This document shows, one piece after another, positions 11,150 through 21,791 of a stretch of 64,000 nucleotides of DNA (the stretch's first letter is position 1; each line of letters begins with the position of its first letter). A program made the translations under genes and the position numbers. Where the stretch lies: the NCBI GenBank assembly GCA_009829735.1, contig CM020620.1:1364001-1428000 (forward strand), read 5' to 3'. The notes beneath the pieces are model-generated. The model was not told the DNA's origin and searched no databases. It worked only from the letters and a program-made list of their open reading frames with translations. Source of the DNA: Pyropia yezoensis (taxonomy: Eukaryota; Rhodophyta; Bangiophyceae; Bangiales; Bangiaceae).

Positions 11150-13657
11150 GATGCAGAGGGTCTGGGAAAGGGGGAGGGGCGGCGGGAAAGAAAAAAAAAA
11201 TGAAAAAAGGAGAGTGGGAAACAAGAAGGGAAGAGGAGAGCATATATGGGAGGGGGGCGGGCGGGAGAGGAGGTGGGCGCTGGGGGGGGCGGGGGGAGGG
11301 GAGACGGGATCGCGCGGCCCTGGTGTCGGCCGTCCTTCGCGTGGCGCCACCTGCCATGAACACGCCGGGGGCGGCGAGGATTTGGGTCGTCGGCCACGTG
11401 GTGCGAGGATTTGGGACGTGCGCCACGTGGCGCGAGGGTCGCCCTCCGACGAGTGGTACAGTAGTAAGTGCAATCCACGACGTAAAATACAGCACACGAT
11501 AGCTCCGACTCGCAGGTTGTCTTTGGCCAGGGAAGGGTGTCAATGCGTCGTCGGTTCATGACGACACCCACCGCACCCTCAGCCGCTAGGCCACCCCCTC
11601 CAAGCGGCTGCGTGCCGCGGCCACCGCTACTGTCTGGTGGGCGGGGGGGTGACGCACGGCCGCAGCTGCCGGAGCGGGACGCCCCTCTCTCCCCGATTCC
11701 CTGTCCAGGTGCCGCTGGCCCCTTCGGCGACGTCGCCACTGTACGCGGCGCTCTTACCGCGCCACCGATGCCTGCCGCGGGGCCGCGTGTCGCGGCCGAC
11801 CCGGTGCTCCCCGATGCCTCTGCTGCACCAGCGCCCGCGGACGTGTCAGCGGACCACAGTCATGCCCGACGAACCCTCTGGAGCTAGCAGCCATAGCGAG
11901 AAGCCCGGCGGGGTTCTATGACGCCTCGCTTGCTCTGCTGTTTCTGCAATGCGCAAAGTGCAAGGGTGAGGAGCGGGAGAGGAAGCGTACGAGGAATGTC
12001 TCTTCCGGTCGGGCATGCGTCGACGGCCGGTTTCGTTCCTACCGCATTGCCATTGTTGTGAGCTGCCCCCCACCCCTCCGCTGGGAATCTGGGCGGTGCT
12101 GGCACCCGTCCAGGGAGGCGCGGGAGGCGCAGCAACCCCCCCGCCCCCCCCCCTCCCCCATCCCCCCCACTCGCGCTGCAGGCATGCCGGCGCCACACCC
12201 GCCGCCGCGGCCGCCACCCACCCCTGCGCCCATGCCGCGTGGTAGGTGTGGCTGCAGCGGAGGGTGAGGAGGGAGTGGCCAGAGGCAGGCAGCGGCGGCA
12301 GCGACAAAGGCGGCGGCGTCGGCAGCGACAGAGGCGGCGACGGCGGCAGCGGCGGCGGCGGCGGCGGCCGCGGCAGGGTGAGAGGGGCGGGAGGGGGGGA
12401 GGCGGAGGCGGAGGCGAAGGCCGAAGTGGAGGCGCTGCCACGTCCAGCCCGTCAAAAGCAGATGGTGCCAGTGCGCCATCGCCGCCGCCGCCGCCACCGC
12501 GGCCGCTGCTGTCGTGCGCTGCTGCCGTTGCTGCTGCCAACGCCGCTGGCGGCCGCGACCACGACTCGCCCCTGGTGACCGCGTCCAAGGCGGCGGCCAC
12601 GGCGGCGGCGGCGGCGGCGGCAGTGGTGCCCCCCCCCCCCTCCCCCCCCACCCGCCGCTACACGGGCGGGGGCGGCAGGGGCGGCGGGGGCGGCGGTGGT
12701 GGCGGTGGTGGCGGCCACATGTCCCCTCCTCCCCCGGGCGCCGCAAATGCCACCGACGCCCTGCCCCTCCCCACGCCGGCGGGTCGCCCCTGCCGGCTGC
12801 CGGCTGAGGCGGCCGGCGTACCAGCCGCCTCCACCGGCGGCAGGTGAGAGCCGTCGCCGGCGCCGCGCGGGCGGCGCACTAGACTACCACCGGAGGCCGC
12901 CACTGGCCTGTGCCACCGCCGCCACGCCCGCCACCACCCCGATGATGGTCCACGATATCATGGCGGTGGGGGGGGGGGTGGGGGGGAGTGTGTGGGTGGA
13001 GGCGGCGCGAGGCGTGTGGGGAGGCTAGTCGGCCCAGTGGCGGCAGGGGGGGGAGGGGTGCCCCTCGCCGGGGATTTCGAGTGTATGCTCTGTACCCCCC
13101 AGCGGATGGAGACCCCGTTGGCCGCCGCCCTCGCCGCCAGTGGCCAAGCCGCGCCGCCGTCGTCTCGCGGCGGCGGCAGCGGTATGTTGCACCACCCAGA
13201 CCGGCTGGTGCAGCTGCGTGACGACCCACCAACGGGGGCGGTGATGACGCGGACTGCCGCCTGGCCGCGGCGTGGCCTCCCGCCGCCAGTGGAGGTGACC
13301 GCACCCCCTCTGGGAACGCGGCGCCTGCTGCCGCGGCCCGGTATCGTCGGTAGGAAGGGGAGCGGCCTCCGGCCTCCGCCCAGACGGCCGCCGCTCCACG
13401 ACGGTCGCCGCGCCCGGCAGGAGGGGCAGCGACGGCGGCGGCTGGCCACCGACGCGGGTGCCCCCCCCCGCCCCCCCCCGCTCCCGCTTGCAGGGGTGTG
13501 CCCGCCGACGCCACCGCGGCGGCGACGCCCAACCGGCGACTCCACCTCCGCCGCCGCTGCAGGCCGGACGCAGCCGTCGCGCCGAGCAGCAGTCGCTTGC
13601 GAGGGCGCACAAGGACGCTCTCTCCGGCCACCCCCCCCCACCGCCCGCCGCCGCTGG

Positions 13658-13697
<40 letters not shown>

Positions 13698-14713
13698 CGC
13701 CGCCACCGCCGCCGCTGTCTCCGCCGCTGCTGCCACCGCCGCCGCGAGGCATGGACCGCCGTTGCCGACGTGTGGCTGATGGCGCTGGTGGCTCTGGCGC
13801 GGGGCCTCGAGGGTGTTGCACTGGCGCGTGGTCGGCGGCGGCTGCCGGTCACGTTTCTCTTCCGCAGGGGGGGGGTTGGGGGGAGAACACGGTGTCGTCA
13901 GTGACGGCGGCACGACGACGCCTGCCGGCTCGCCCTCTTGCCTTGGGGTCCCCCTCTCTCTGACGTCGGCTACGTTTCCCGTCCCCCGGGGGGGGGGGGG
14001 GGGGGAGAGAACACGGTGTGGGCAGTGACGGCGGGCTTGCGCTCGCAGGGGTCGCCCACCTGCGCCAGACGCAGAACAGGTGATCATGCGACTGAGAGCG
14101 TGGTCATGGCGACGCTCGATGACGCGTGGTCTGTCACTGCCAATGTCAATTGATTGATCGATGTTTAATGTTTTGGCACCGAGGCTACGTCTCCCGGTGA
14201 TGGAAGTTCACCTGCGGTCATCATCTCCCCGCGTGGACGTGAGCGGTGCACGACCAGTATAGACAGAGAGATGGGCTACAGTACAACATAGGAAGAGAAA
14301 CGGGCAGGCGTCTCGAGCGAAGAGCCGGTGCAGGTGCCAGCTAACCAAGGGTGGGTTGGCAGGGATAGCGGAATGGGGTAGCGCGCACGAGGAAGACGAA
14401 CGTGCCGGACGTGGAGCCGACCTGCGTAGTGCACGCCCCTAGCCTTGAGAAGGCGACGGCGGCCGCCGGCCGCGCCCGCCGCCGGCGTGGGTAGGCGCGT
14501 GGGCCTGATGCCTATGGCTCGGGCCCCGAGTCCTGCGGCCCGTCTGCGCTCCGCCGCTCTGCAACTTCCCGTACTGTGATGGAGCCACAACCGAAAGCAA
14601 CGCCGTATCTGCTCGCTGATCCTCTCGGCTGCTCGTCGCGGCACCAGCGGAGCCCCTTGTCCGCCCCCTAGCCATGCACACGGCTGTCAGCGGCACCATT
14701 CGCAGGTGGAGTT
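11150..14713. other. GC-rich low-complexity intergenic region
   Basis: About 3.5 kb containing the uS9 promoter (the tandem repeats at 11376-11433) and then mostly GGC/GCC/CCG triplet repeats and poly-G/C tracts (for example 12,300-12,760, 13,660-13,750, 13,986-14,005). Long frames stay open on both strands but encode only Ala/Gly/Pro/Arg runs with no recognisable domain. Splice-like strings (CAGGTGAG near 12,841; CCCCCCAG near 13,095) are present, so an unrecognised multi-exon gene cannot be excluded. Confidence 0.4.
11376..11433. promoter_or_regulatory. Two tandem 29-bp repeats, each with CCACGTGG
   Basis: Positions 11376-11404 and 11405-11433 are adjacent direct repeats, nearly identical, each beginning GAGGATTTGGG and holding a perfect CCACGTGG palindrome (G-box core CACGTG). 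They sit 227-284 bp upstream of the uS9 start. CACGTG is a known bZIP/bHLH site; control of uS9 by it is inference from position. Confidence 0.4.
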
Positions 14714-17596
14714 TCATCGCTTCTCGTCTTTGGCCAGCCTCAATCCCTTTTCGTACCAATGGCCCACTTTACGCTTGGCGAGCGCGTCGCCCGCCGCCGC
14801 CGCCTCCTGGTACAGCCCCACCGCCTGCTTATTGTCTTTGGCCACCCCCAAGCCCTTTTCGTAGCAATGGCCCAACTTCCGCTTGGCGACCGCATTGCCC
14901 GCCGCCGCCGCCTCCCTGTACAGCCCCACAGCCCGCTTCTCGTCCTTCGCTACTCCCAATCCCTCCTCGTAGCACTGGCCCAAGTTTGACCTGGCGACCG
15001 CATTGCCCGCCGCCGCCGCCTCTTCGTACAGCCCCACCGCCCGCTTTTCGTCCATGGCCACCCCCAATCCCTTTTGGTAGCAATAGCCCAAGTTGGACAT
15101 CGCGACCGCATTGCCCGTCGCAGCCGCCTCCTTGTACAGCCCGACTGCACGCTTCTCGTCCTTGGCCAGCCCCAATCCCTGCTCGTAGCAATACCCCAGG
15201 CTGGCCTTGACGACCGCATCGCCCGCTGCGGCCGCCTGCTTGTACAGCCCCACCGCCCTCTTCTCGTCCTTGGCCACCCCCAATCCTTGCCGGTAGCAAT
15301 GGCCCAATTTGCCCTTAGCGACCGCATTGCCCGCCGCGGCCGCCTCCTTGTAAAGCCCCACCGCCCTCTTCTCGTCCTTGGCAACCCCCAATCCTTGCTG
15401 ATAGCAAAAGCCCAAGTTGGCCTTGGCGACCGCATTGCCCGCCGCCGCCGCCTCTTCGTACAGCCCCACCGCCCGCTTCTGGTCCTTGACCACCCCCCAT
15501 CCCTTTTCGTAGCAATGGCCCAAGTTTGACTTGGCGCCCGCATCGCCCGCAACCGCCGCCTCCTCGTACAGCCGCACGGAAAGCTTCTCGTCCTTCGTCA
15601 CCCCAATTCCCTGCCGGTAGCAATACGCCAAGTAACGCCTGGCGAGCGCATCGCCCGCTGCGGCCGCCTCCTCGTACAACTCCACCGCCCGCTTTTCGTC
15701 CTTGGCCACCCCCAAGCCCTTTTCGTAGCAATGGCCCCAATTGGACTTGGCGACCGCATTGCCCGCTGCCGCCGCTTCTCTGTACAGCCCCACAGCCCGC
15801 TTTTCGTCCTTTGCCACCCCCAATCCCTGCTCGTAACAAAAGCCCAAGTTGGACTTCGAGACCACGTCGCCCGCCGCCGCCGCCTCCTTGTATAGCCCCA
15901 CCGCCTGCTTCCCGTCCTTCGCCACCCCCAATCCTTGCCGGTAGCAATGGCCCAATTTGCGCTTGGCGACCGGGTCGCCCACCGCCGCCGCCTCCTTGTA
16001 CAACACCACGGCCCGCTTCTCGTCCTTGGCCACCCCCGATCCCAGCTGATAGCAAAAGCCCAAGTTCCGCTTGGCGACCGCGTTGCCCGCCGCCGCCGCC
16101 TCCCTGTACAGCCCCACAGCCCGCTTCTCGTCCTTGGCAACCCCCAGCCCTTGCCGGCAGCACTGGCCCAAGTTTGACTTGGCGCCGGCATCGCCCGCCG
16201 CGGCAGCCTCCTTGTACAGCTGTACCGCTCGCTTCTCGTCCTTGGCCTCCCCCAATCCCTTTTCGTAGCACTGGCCCAAGCTGGACTTGGCGACCGCATC
16301 GCCCGTCGCAGCCGCCTCCTCGTACAATCCCACCACCCGCTTCTCCTCCTTGGCAGCCCCGAATCGCTGCTCGTAGCGATGGTCTAAGTTAGACTTGGCG
16401 ACCGCATTGCCCGTCGCAGCCGCCTCTTTGTACAGCCCCACCGCCCGCTCCTCGTCCTTGGCCACCTCCAATCCTTGCCGGTAGCAATGGCCCAAATTGC
16501 GCTTGGCGCCCACATCGCCCGTCGCCGCTGTGTTTTTGTACGGCTCCAGCGCAGGATACGACGGTAGGACGGCAGGCGGCGGCAATGGCGGAAGAACTTC
16601 ATGTGGGGCGGTGTGCCGCGGCTCGAGTGCCGCAAGCGATAGTAACGTATTCAGCTCGATGCCAAGCTTCATCAGGTGCGTCATCACTGCCGACGGCACC
16701 TCGCCCCGAAAGAACCCAAAGCCATCCCGCTTGCGTCGACAGCTCACCCGAAATTGCAGCAGCTTCCACACGTCATCCTCCAACGCAGACAACTGGTGCA
16801 ACAGGCCGCGAGCCACCACACCATTCCCGTCCGAACGTCGCGTACTCAGCAACAGCGCATAGACGCACACCTCCGCCTGTCGACGGGCATCCGCCATGAC
16901 CGACACCAGGCCCTGCCTTTCCGCTTCCACCGCCGCACACATACGGCACACGGCGGCCAAGCACACTACCATGGGACCAGCAATGGGGATGGACTCTCCA
17001 GCCCTCACCCATTCTTCATTGCTGTTCAGCGCGTGCCCAAGGGCCGTGACACCAGCTCCAGCGTGTCGCAACACACTGGAAACCCCCCCGAGCGCGACAC
17101 TGGCCGATGCCCAAGCCTCATGGGAGGCCAGGGCGGCCGTTGCAGATGCCTTCACCACAGTGCCATGGCCACCTGGGGCGACCGACGCCGACTCGACGAC
17201 CTGACTGCGCACCAGGGCCAACCACGGTACCAGCCACGGCGCGATCCGCTCCACCCACCGGTCCGTAACGACAGTCGACCCCGTGCGCAGGCGACGCACC
17301 TCTTCCTTCCCTCGGCCGTCCACCGGTGGGATTGTGACGGTAATTCCCCCCCGGACACACCCGGCCACGTCAACAGCGTCCACCCGGGTACGGCCACGCA
17401 GCAGCGGTACAGCATCGTCCCAGTCTACAGCCCCGGCGTTGCCACCAACGGCCACCGACCGCTGCCTATCGACCGTTGCGAGTAGCAGGCCCAGCCCAGG
17501 CTCCAGCGTGACCACCACCGCCTCGAGCTTGACCGTGCGAAATCCATCGCGCTCCACCAGCATGAGGTCGCCACCGCCTCTTTGGGAGCCCTCCAT
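14714..17596 (-). CDS. Sel1-repeat protein with an N-terminal helical (MLKL/HeLo-like?) domain
   Basis: A 960-residue protein. From about residue 352 to the end there are 17 consecutive 36-residue Sel1 repeats (consensus LYKEAAAAGNAVAKSNLG, then CYEKGLGVAKDEKRAVG), a TPR-like superhelix used for protein-protein contact. The start at 17596 (MEGSQRGG) is the first ATG giving a plausible N terminus. Residues about 1-130 are a beta-rich unrecognised segment. Residues about 180-340 are helical, with SIPIAGPMVVCLAAVCRMC and regularly spaced Leu/Ala. This pattern resembles the four-helix N-terminal domain of MLKL and related HeLo-type proteins, an analogy judged by eye only. No kinase or NB-ARC domain is visible between helices and repeats. 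The repeats are nearly identical to each other, indicating recent expansion or homogenisation. Function is unknown; a scaffold or sensor role would be a guess. Confidence 0.8.
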   Translation of the reverse strand: MEGSQRGGGDLMLVERDGFRTVKLEAVVVTLEPGLGLLLATVDRQRSVAVGGNAGAVDWDDAVPLLRGRTRVDAVDVAGCVRGGITVTIPPVDGRGKEEVRRLRTGSTVVTDRWVERIAPWLVPWLALVRSQVVESASVAPGGHGTVVKASATAALASHEAWASASVALGGVSSVLRHAGAGVTALGHALNSNEEWVRAGESIPIAGPMVVCLAAVCRMCAAVEAERQGLVSVMADARRQAEVCVYALLLSTRRSDGNGVVARGLLHQLSALEDDVWKLLQFRVSCRRKRDGFGFFRGEVPSAVMTHLMKLGIELNTLLSLAALEPRHTAPHEVLPPLPPPAVLPSYPALEPYKNTAATGDVGAKRNLGHCYRQGLEVAKDEERAVGLYKEAAATGNAVAKSNLDHRYEQRFGAAKEEKRVVGLYEEAAATGDAVAKSSLGQCYEKGLGEAKDEKRAVQLYKEAAAAGDAGAKSNLGQCCRQGLGVAKDEKRAVGLYREAAAAGNAVAKRNLGFCYQLGSGVAKDEKRAVVLYKEAAAVGDPVAKRKLGHCYRQGLGVAKDGKQAVGLYKEAAAAGDVVSKSNLGFCYEQGLGVAKDEKRAVGLYREAAAAGNAVAKSNWGHCYEKGLGVAKDEKRAVELYEEAAAAGDALARRYLAYCYRQGIGVTKDEKLSVRLYEEAAVAGDAGAKSNLGHCYEKGWGVVKDQKRAVGLYEEAAAAGNAVAKANLGFCYQQGLGVAKDEKRAVGLYKEAAAAGNAVAKGKLGHCYRQGLGVAKDEKRAVGLYKQAAAAGDAVVKASLGYCYEQGLGLAKDEKRAVGLYKEAAATGNAVAMSNLGYCYQKGLGVAMDEKRAVGLYEEAAAAGNAVARSNLGQCYEEGLGVAKDEKRAVGLYREAAAAGNAVAKRKLGHCYEKGLGVAKDNKQAVGLYQEAAAAGDALAKRKVGHWYEKGLRLAKDEKR
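14717..16543 (-). repeat. 108-bp tandem repeat array (17 Sel1 units)
   Basis: The DNA behind the Sel1 repeats is a tandem array of 17 units of 108 bp, the final unit 9 bp short. Units differ mainly at a few codons (YEKG/YRQG/YEQG; GD/GN). The similarity at nucleotide level makes copy number prone to change and to assembly collapse. Confidence 0.85.
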
Positions 17597-19019
17597 CGCA
17601 GTGTGGCAAAGAGCTTCTGACTTCCGATGCGCACACTTGGGGGGCGGCGGGCCGTCCAGCCGTGCCCGCGGTGGCGGCCCGCGCACGCGTGCGCGCGCGG
17701 TGGCCCTGTAAAAATAGAGTCCCAGGTCGCGCCAGATCAGCAGCGGTGTATACATATATGTATTATCAGTGTGTTGTGCCTGACAGCCATGCACAAAGGA
17801 AACATCAAGCCGGGGCCCCAGACACCCTCCAAAAAAAAGGCCAATCGGCAGGCGTGCGGCCCCGTGGCCAGAGGGGCCCCTCCCACCGCCTGCGTGACGT
17901 GGACCTCGACGCCACAACAATGCAAATGCCACGGCTCATCCGCCTTGGGGCACCACACCCCGCCGCCCATCCGCACCCGTCTGCACCACCTCCGCGCGGC
18001 CGCTGCCGCCGCCACCATCGCGACGCCCCCACATCCCTGCCGGGGATGCCGCCGGCGCCACCAGCCGCCGCCGGGGCAGAGTGGCTTGCGCCGTCGCTGT
18101 CTGGTCCCCTCTTCCCCCTGGCCGCGGCGGCACCGCCGGCTGCCGGCCCCCCCCTCTCCCCACCGAGGACCCCCCCCCCCCCCCCCCCCCCCGGTCGGCC
18201 TCACCGGCCCCCACTGTCCGTAGTCCCCCTTCCTCTGCCTGTGCCCGCGGCCGTCCCGTCTGGCGACGGCCACTCCCGCGCCGACTGGCTACGGACAGCG
18301 GGAGGCCGTGGTGACGGCCGCCGCCCGCGACGTGAAGCGGGTGCCCCGAGTGGCGGCGCCCTGCGACGCGCCCATTCTCAGTGTGATGGCACCGCCGCCG
18401 TCGCCGCCGCGGCCGCCCCCGCCACTGCGGCCCTTGCGGCTATCGTAGTCGTCGCGGCTGGCACAACGGTGGCGGCATTGCCCGCAGCCGCCGCTGTCGC
18501 TGCGACTACCGATGGCGGCTGGGCGGCGGTGGCGGCGGCTGCGGTGGCGGCTGGCAACAGCTGGTGCGCCGCCGTCGCCTGTGGCGGCCGGAGACGGCGG
18601 TAGGCGGCCCCACCGCACTCGCGCTGGTTGCCGCCGTCGCGGCAGCCGCTGCAGGGGAGCGAGTGGTGGCCGCCACGGCAATGGCCGCCCCGTTAGTCGT
18701 CATTCCGCTCCCCTGTCGCCGCCCCGCGCTGGGCAGCCGCCGTTGCTGCGGCCGCGGCGGCGCGGCGGGTGGCTCGCAGGCCGCCACGAGCAGCTGGCCC
18801 AGCTGACCTTTGCCGACCGCCGCCCCCACCGGCGCTGCCGCCTCGACGCCAAATTATCGAGCCACCTCCCGCTCCGCCGCTGCGTGCGCTGCCCTCGGAG
18901 CCTCCCTGCCGCCACCACTGCCGCCGCTCTGTTCCTCCTTGCGGCGCCGAGTGGGCCACCGGCGGAGACCCGCCTATTGGCGCGGCTGCTGGGCGCCGCC
19001 CTCGTGGACCGTCCCGTTG
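17597..19019. other. intergenic region between Sel1 gene and transposase relic
   Basis: No supported gene. At 17748-17765 a low-GC palindromic word (TATACATATATGTAT) lies about 150 bp upstream of the Sel1-protein start and could be its core promoter. A run of 20 or more C is at about 18,173-18,192. The rest is GGC/CCG-rich low-complexity DNA with open but domain-free frames. Confidence 0.4.
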
Positions 19020-19788
19020 TCATGAGCGGCGCAGCCGCAGCCAGTTGCCTCTGGTCCGCTGCTGCACGCGTGACAGGGTGAAGCGCGTGGCTGCCGCATC
19101 ATTGTCCCCAAAGCGCGCGCGGAAGATGTACACGGACAGGAAGGGAGCCCCATTTGCGGCCACAAAGGTCAACATGGAGGCCACAGTGGCCCCCCGAGTG
19201 CTGGCAGCATTCGGGCGCTCTCGGTCGGCAGCTTTTATGCGTTGCAAGGCCAGCCGGTCGCGCCCCCCAACGAGGCGGCACTCGTCGTAGTTGAGGAAGA
19301 CAGAGGGGGGGAGGCTGTGGTCCTTCAAGATCTTCTCCACCTGGTCAGCTCATTAGACGACCTCCTCAAACACTGAGGTCGAGTTGCGCTTATCGGCGAG
19401 TGCCTTGGCCGTGAGGGAGGAGAGGTGCTCCCGGTGATGCTTGACCCAGGACCGTGCCCACGTCTCGCCGACCTTTTTGCCCCACGGGTCCCGCACGAGG
19501 GAGGCCAGTTGTGGCCGGGTGAGGGGGCATTTGGTGTGGCTGAAGGCCTGCACTACTTACAGCAGCGCCAGGTCCTCCGCCGCCATCAAGATGTTGTTGC
19601 CATGGTGCACCCCCTTCCCCCCCCCGGGCAACGTAGTAGGTCGTCCTCAGCGCCCCCACAGTGAAGCCCGTGGACCCGTGAACGGCCAACAAAGCATCCT
19701 TGAGCAGCTCCCCGGCACGGACGCGCTCCATGATGAGCGGGACTGCTTGGGCGGTCGTCTTTGGCGCCTCCATAGCGAAGATCGTCAC
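19020..19788 (-). pseudogene. Degenerate pogo/CENP-B-type DDE transposase
   Basis: A decayed Tc1/mariner-superfamily transposase. From the 5' side (19788) one frame gives TIFAMEAPKTTAQAV..LRTTYYVA. The reading then moves frame in a G-rich stretch to NNILMAAEDLALL, meets TAA, and continues with a CENP-B-type helix-turn-helix region (CPLTRPQLASLVRDPWGKK..TWARSWVKHHREHL, then SLTAKALADKRN). After two consecutive in-frame stops (TAA TGA, near 19,354) the same frame encodes the start of the DDE domain: PPSVFLNYDECRLVGG, then a VASMLTFVAANGAPFLSVYIF segment. The rest of the catalytic domain is missing. The frame change, three stops and truncation show it cannot be active. No terminal inverted repeats were found around it. 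Confidence 0.75.
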
Positions 19789-20405
19789 TCGTGTACCTAG
19801 GAGATACGACTGTTTGGGCGGAAGACAGGTCAGATTTTAGCACAGATTTTCAGAATTTATCACGGTGACTCACCTGACCCCGCTTTCTCCAGGCAAAGTG
19901 CTCTCCTGCTGTTTTCATTCTTTTCATCTCCACTTGGAGAGAGTTGAACGGAAAGAGGAGTAAAATGTTTGACGCGTGGCTCAGGACTGGGAGAGAGAGG
20001 AGGACCGCAACCCGTTGTGGTGCACCGCCGCGCGAGGCCCCACAGAGAACGCCCGCTCGCGGCGCAACGTGGCACGAAACGGTGACGCAGCCCGTCGACA
20101 GTGTAGGCAAGAGTGCCACCGCCCCCCCCCCCACGCCGCTCTCCTCCGCCCGCCCGCGTCCCCCGTCCCCACCGTGCCGCCTCGTCGTCAGCCCTCCCAC
20201 CCCCCGCCGCTGCCCCGTCCACCACCCTTCCCTATCGCCGCCACCCATCCGCTCCAGTCCCCCGTTGCCCCTTCCCCGAGGCACCTCCATCTCCCGTCTG
20301 TATCCCGTCCCTTCTCCAGTTGCGCCGACCGCCTCCGCCGCCTCCGCTGTCGTCCCCGCGGTGGGCCGTCGCCCGCCTCCCCGTCGGCGCCACCTGCCGT
20401 TGACC
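19789..20405. promoter_or_regulatory. upstream region / leader of the repeat-motif gene
   Basis: No gene supported. From about 20,100 the sequence is C/T-rich, like the leaders in front of other start codons in this window, and it runs into the GACCATGG start at 20406. The frame is open upstream, but its only start codons there would be TTG (19944) or a poorly placed ATG near 19,965. Confidence 0.35.
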
Positions 20406-20972
20406 ATGGCGCCGGCGGGTGCGCCTCCCCCAACTCCCGCCGCGGCTGCCGCCGCCGCTGTCGGTGCTGCCGCCGGCGCCCCCCCCCCCCCGCCACCCCG
20501 CCCCCGCCCCCGCCCCCACCCGCTCCCGCGGACGCACCGGTTTGCGGGCGCCGCGCCCGGCGGCGGGCGCCCCCGCTCCACCCCCTCCCGGGGGGTCGCG
20601 GCGGCCGCCGCGGCGGCCGTGGCGGCGGCGGCGACGGCGGCGGCGGCGGCGACCGACGGGGTGTCCCCTTCCCCCGCGGGAGGGGCAGCTGCGGCGGCCG
20701 CAACGGGGGGGGGGGGAGCGGCGGGAGCGCCGCCGCGGGTAACGTCCCCGCCGCGGGCGTTGCCGCGCGGCGGGGCGGGCGTCGGCGGTGGGGGCGGCCG
20801 GCGGCCGCCACCGCCGCCGCTGCCCGCCGCCGCCGCCGCCGCCGCTGCTGCCGCCCCTGTCCGCCGGCCCCGCCGGCGGCCGCTGTCGGTGGGCAGCGTG
20901 CCCGCCGCGGCCGCCGGCGGTGGTGGCGGTGGCGGTGGCGGTGGCGGCGTGCCCCCCTCGACGTCGGCGGCC

Positions 20973-21006
<34 letters not shown>

Positions 21007-21755
21007 CCCGCCGCGGTGGCCGCCCCGCCCTGCCGCGCATGGCGGCGCTGCCGCGCGGCGTACACCGCGCTGCACGCGTTGGCGGCGGCCATGTCGGTTG
21101 CGTCGGCGGCATTGCCGGCGGCGGGGCTGGGACTGGCAACGGCGGCGGCACTGGCGGCGCTGGCGTTGGCGGTGGCGGCGCGGCCGGGGCAGGGACACCC
21201 GTCCGGGCGTCGCCTCCCCCCCTGGTGCGGGGCACCCCTGAGGCGGACAGCGGCGGTGGGGGAGGCGGCGGTGGCGGCGGCGGCGGCGGCGGCGAGGGGG
21301 GGGGAGGGGCGCCAGCGTCTGCGGGGGGCGGGGGCGGTACCCCCCCCACGCGCCTCCCGCCGCCCCCCCGTGGCCGCCTCCCCTGGCGCGGGGGGGGGCG
21401 GCCGGGCAGCCCGCTGTCGGCGCCGTCGGCGTCGCCACCTTCCGCGTCGCCGCCGCCGCCGTCGCCACCGTCCCGCCGTGGGCGCGACAGCGAGGAGGCG
21501 CCGGCGGTGACCGACGCGTCGCCGGCAGTGGCGGCGGTGGTAGGGAAGGCGCTCGGCGCGCGGCCGCGGCCGGGCGGTCGCCTGGCCATTGGCGGGGGTG
21601 CCGGCGGCGCGGGGGGGGGGCGGGGGGGAGGGGGTCGCCCCCCGGGCGGCGGAGCGCCCGCGGGGCTGGCTGGGAGTGCAGGCGCCGGCAGCCGCCTGGC
21701 CGCCGCCAGTGCCGGCGGGGGTGTCGGCGACGGTGACGGCGGCGGCAGCGGCAGC

Positions 21756-21791
<36 letters not shown>

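Noticed and set aside
12879-14087. Long open frames on both strands at 12.2-14.1 kb
   Set aside because: Only Ala/Gly/Pro/Arg runs, similar on all frames, with no motif, no preferred start and no codon-position signal I could see.
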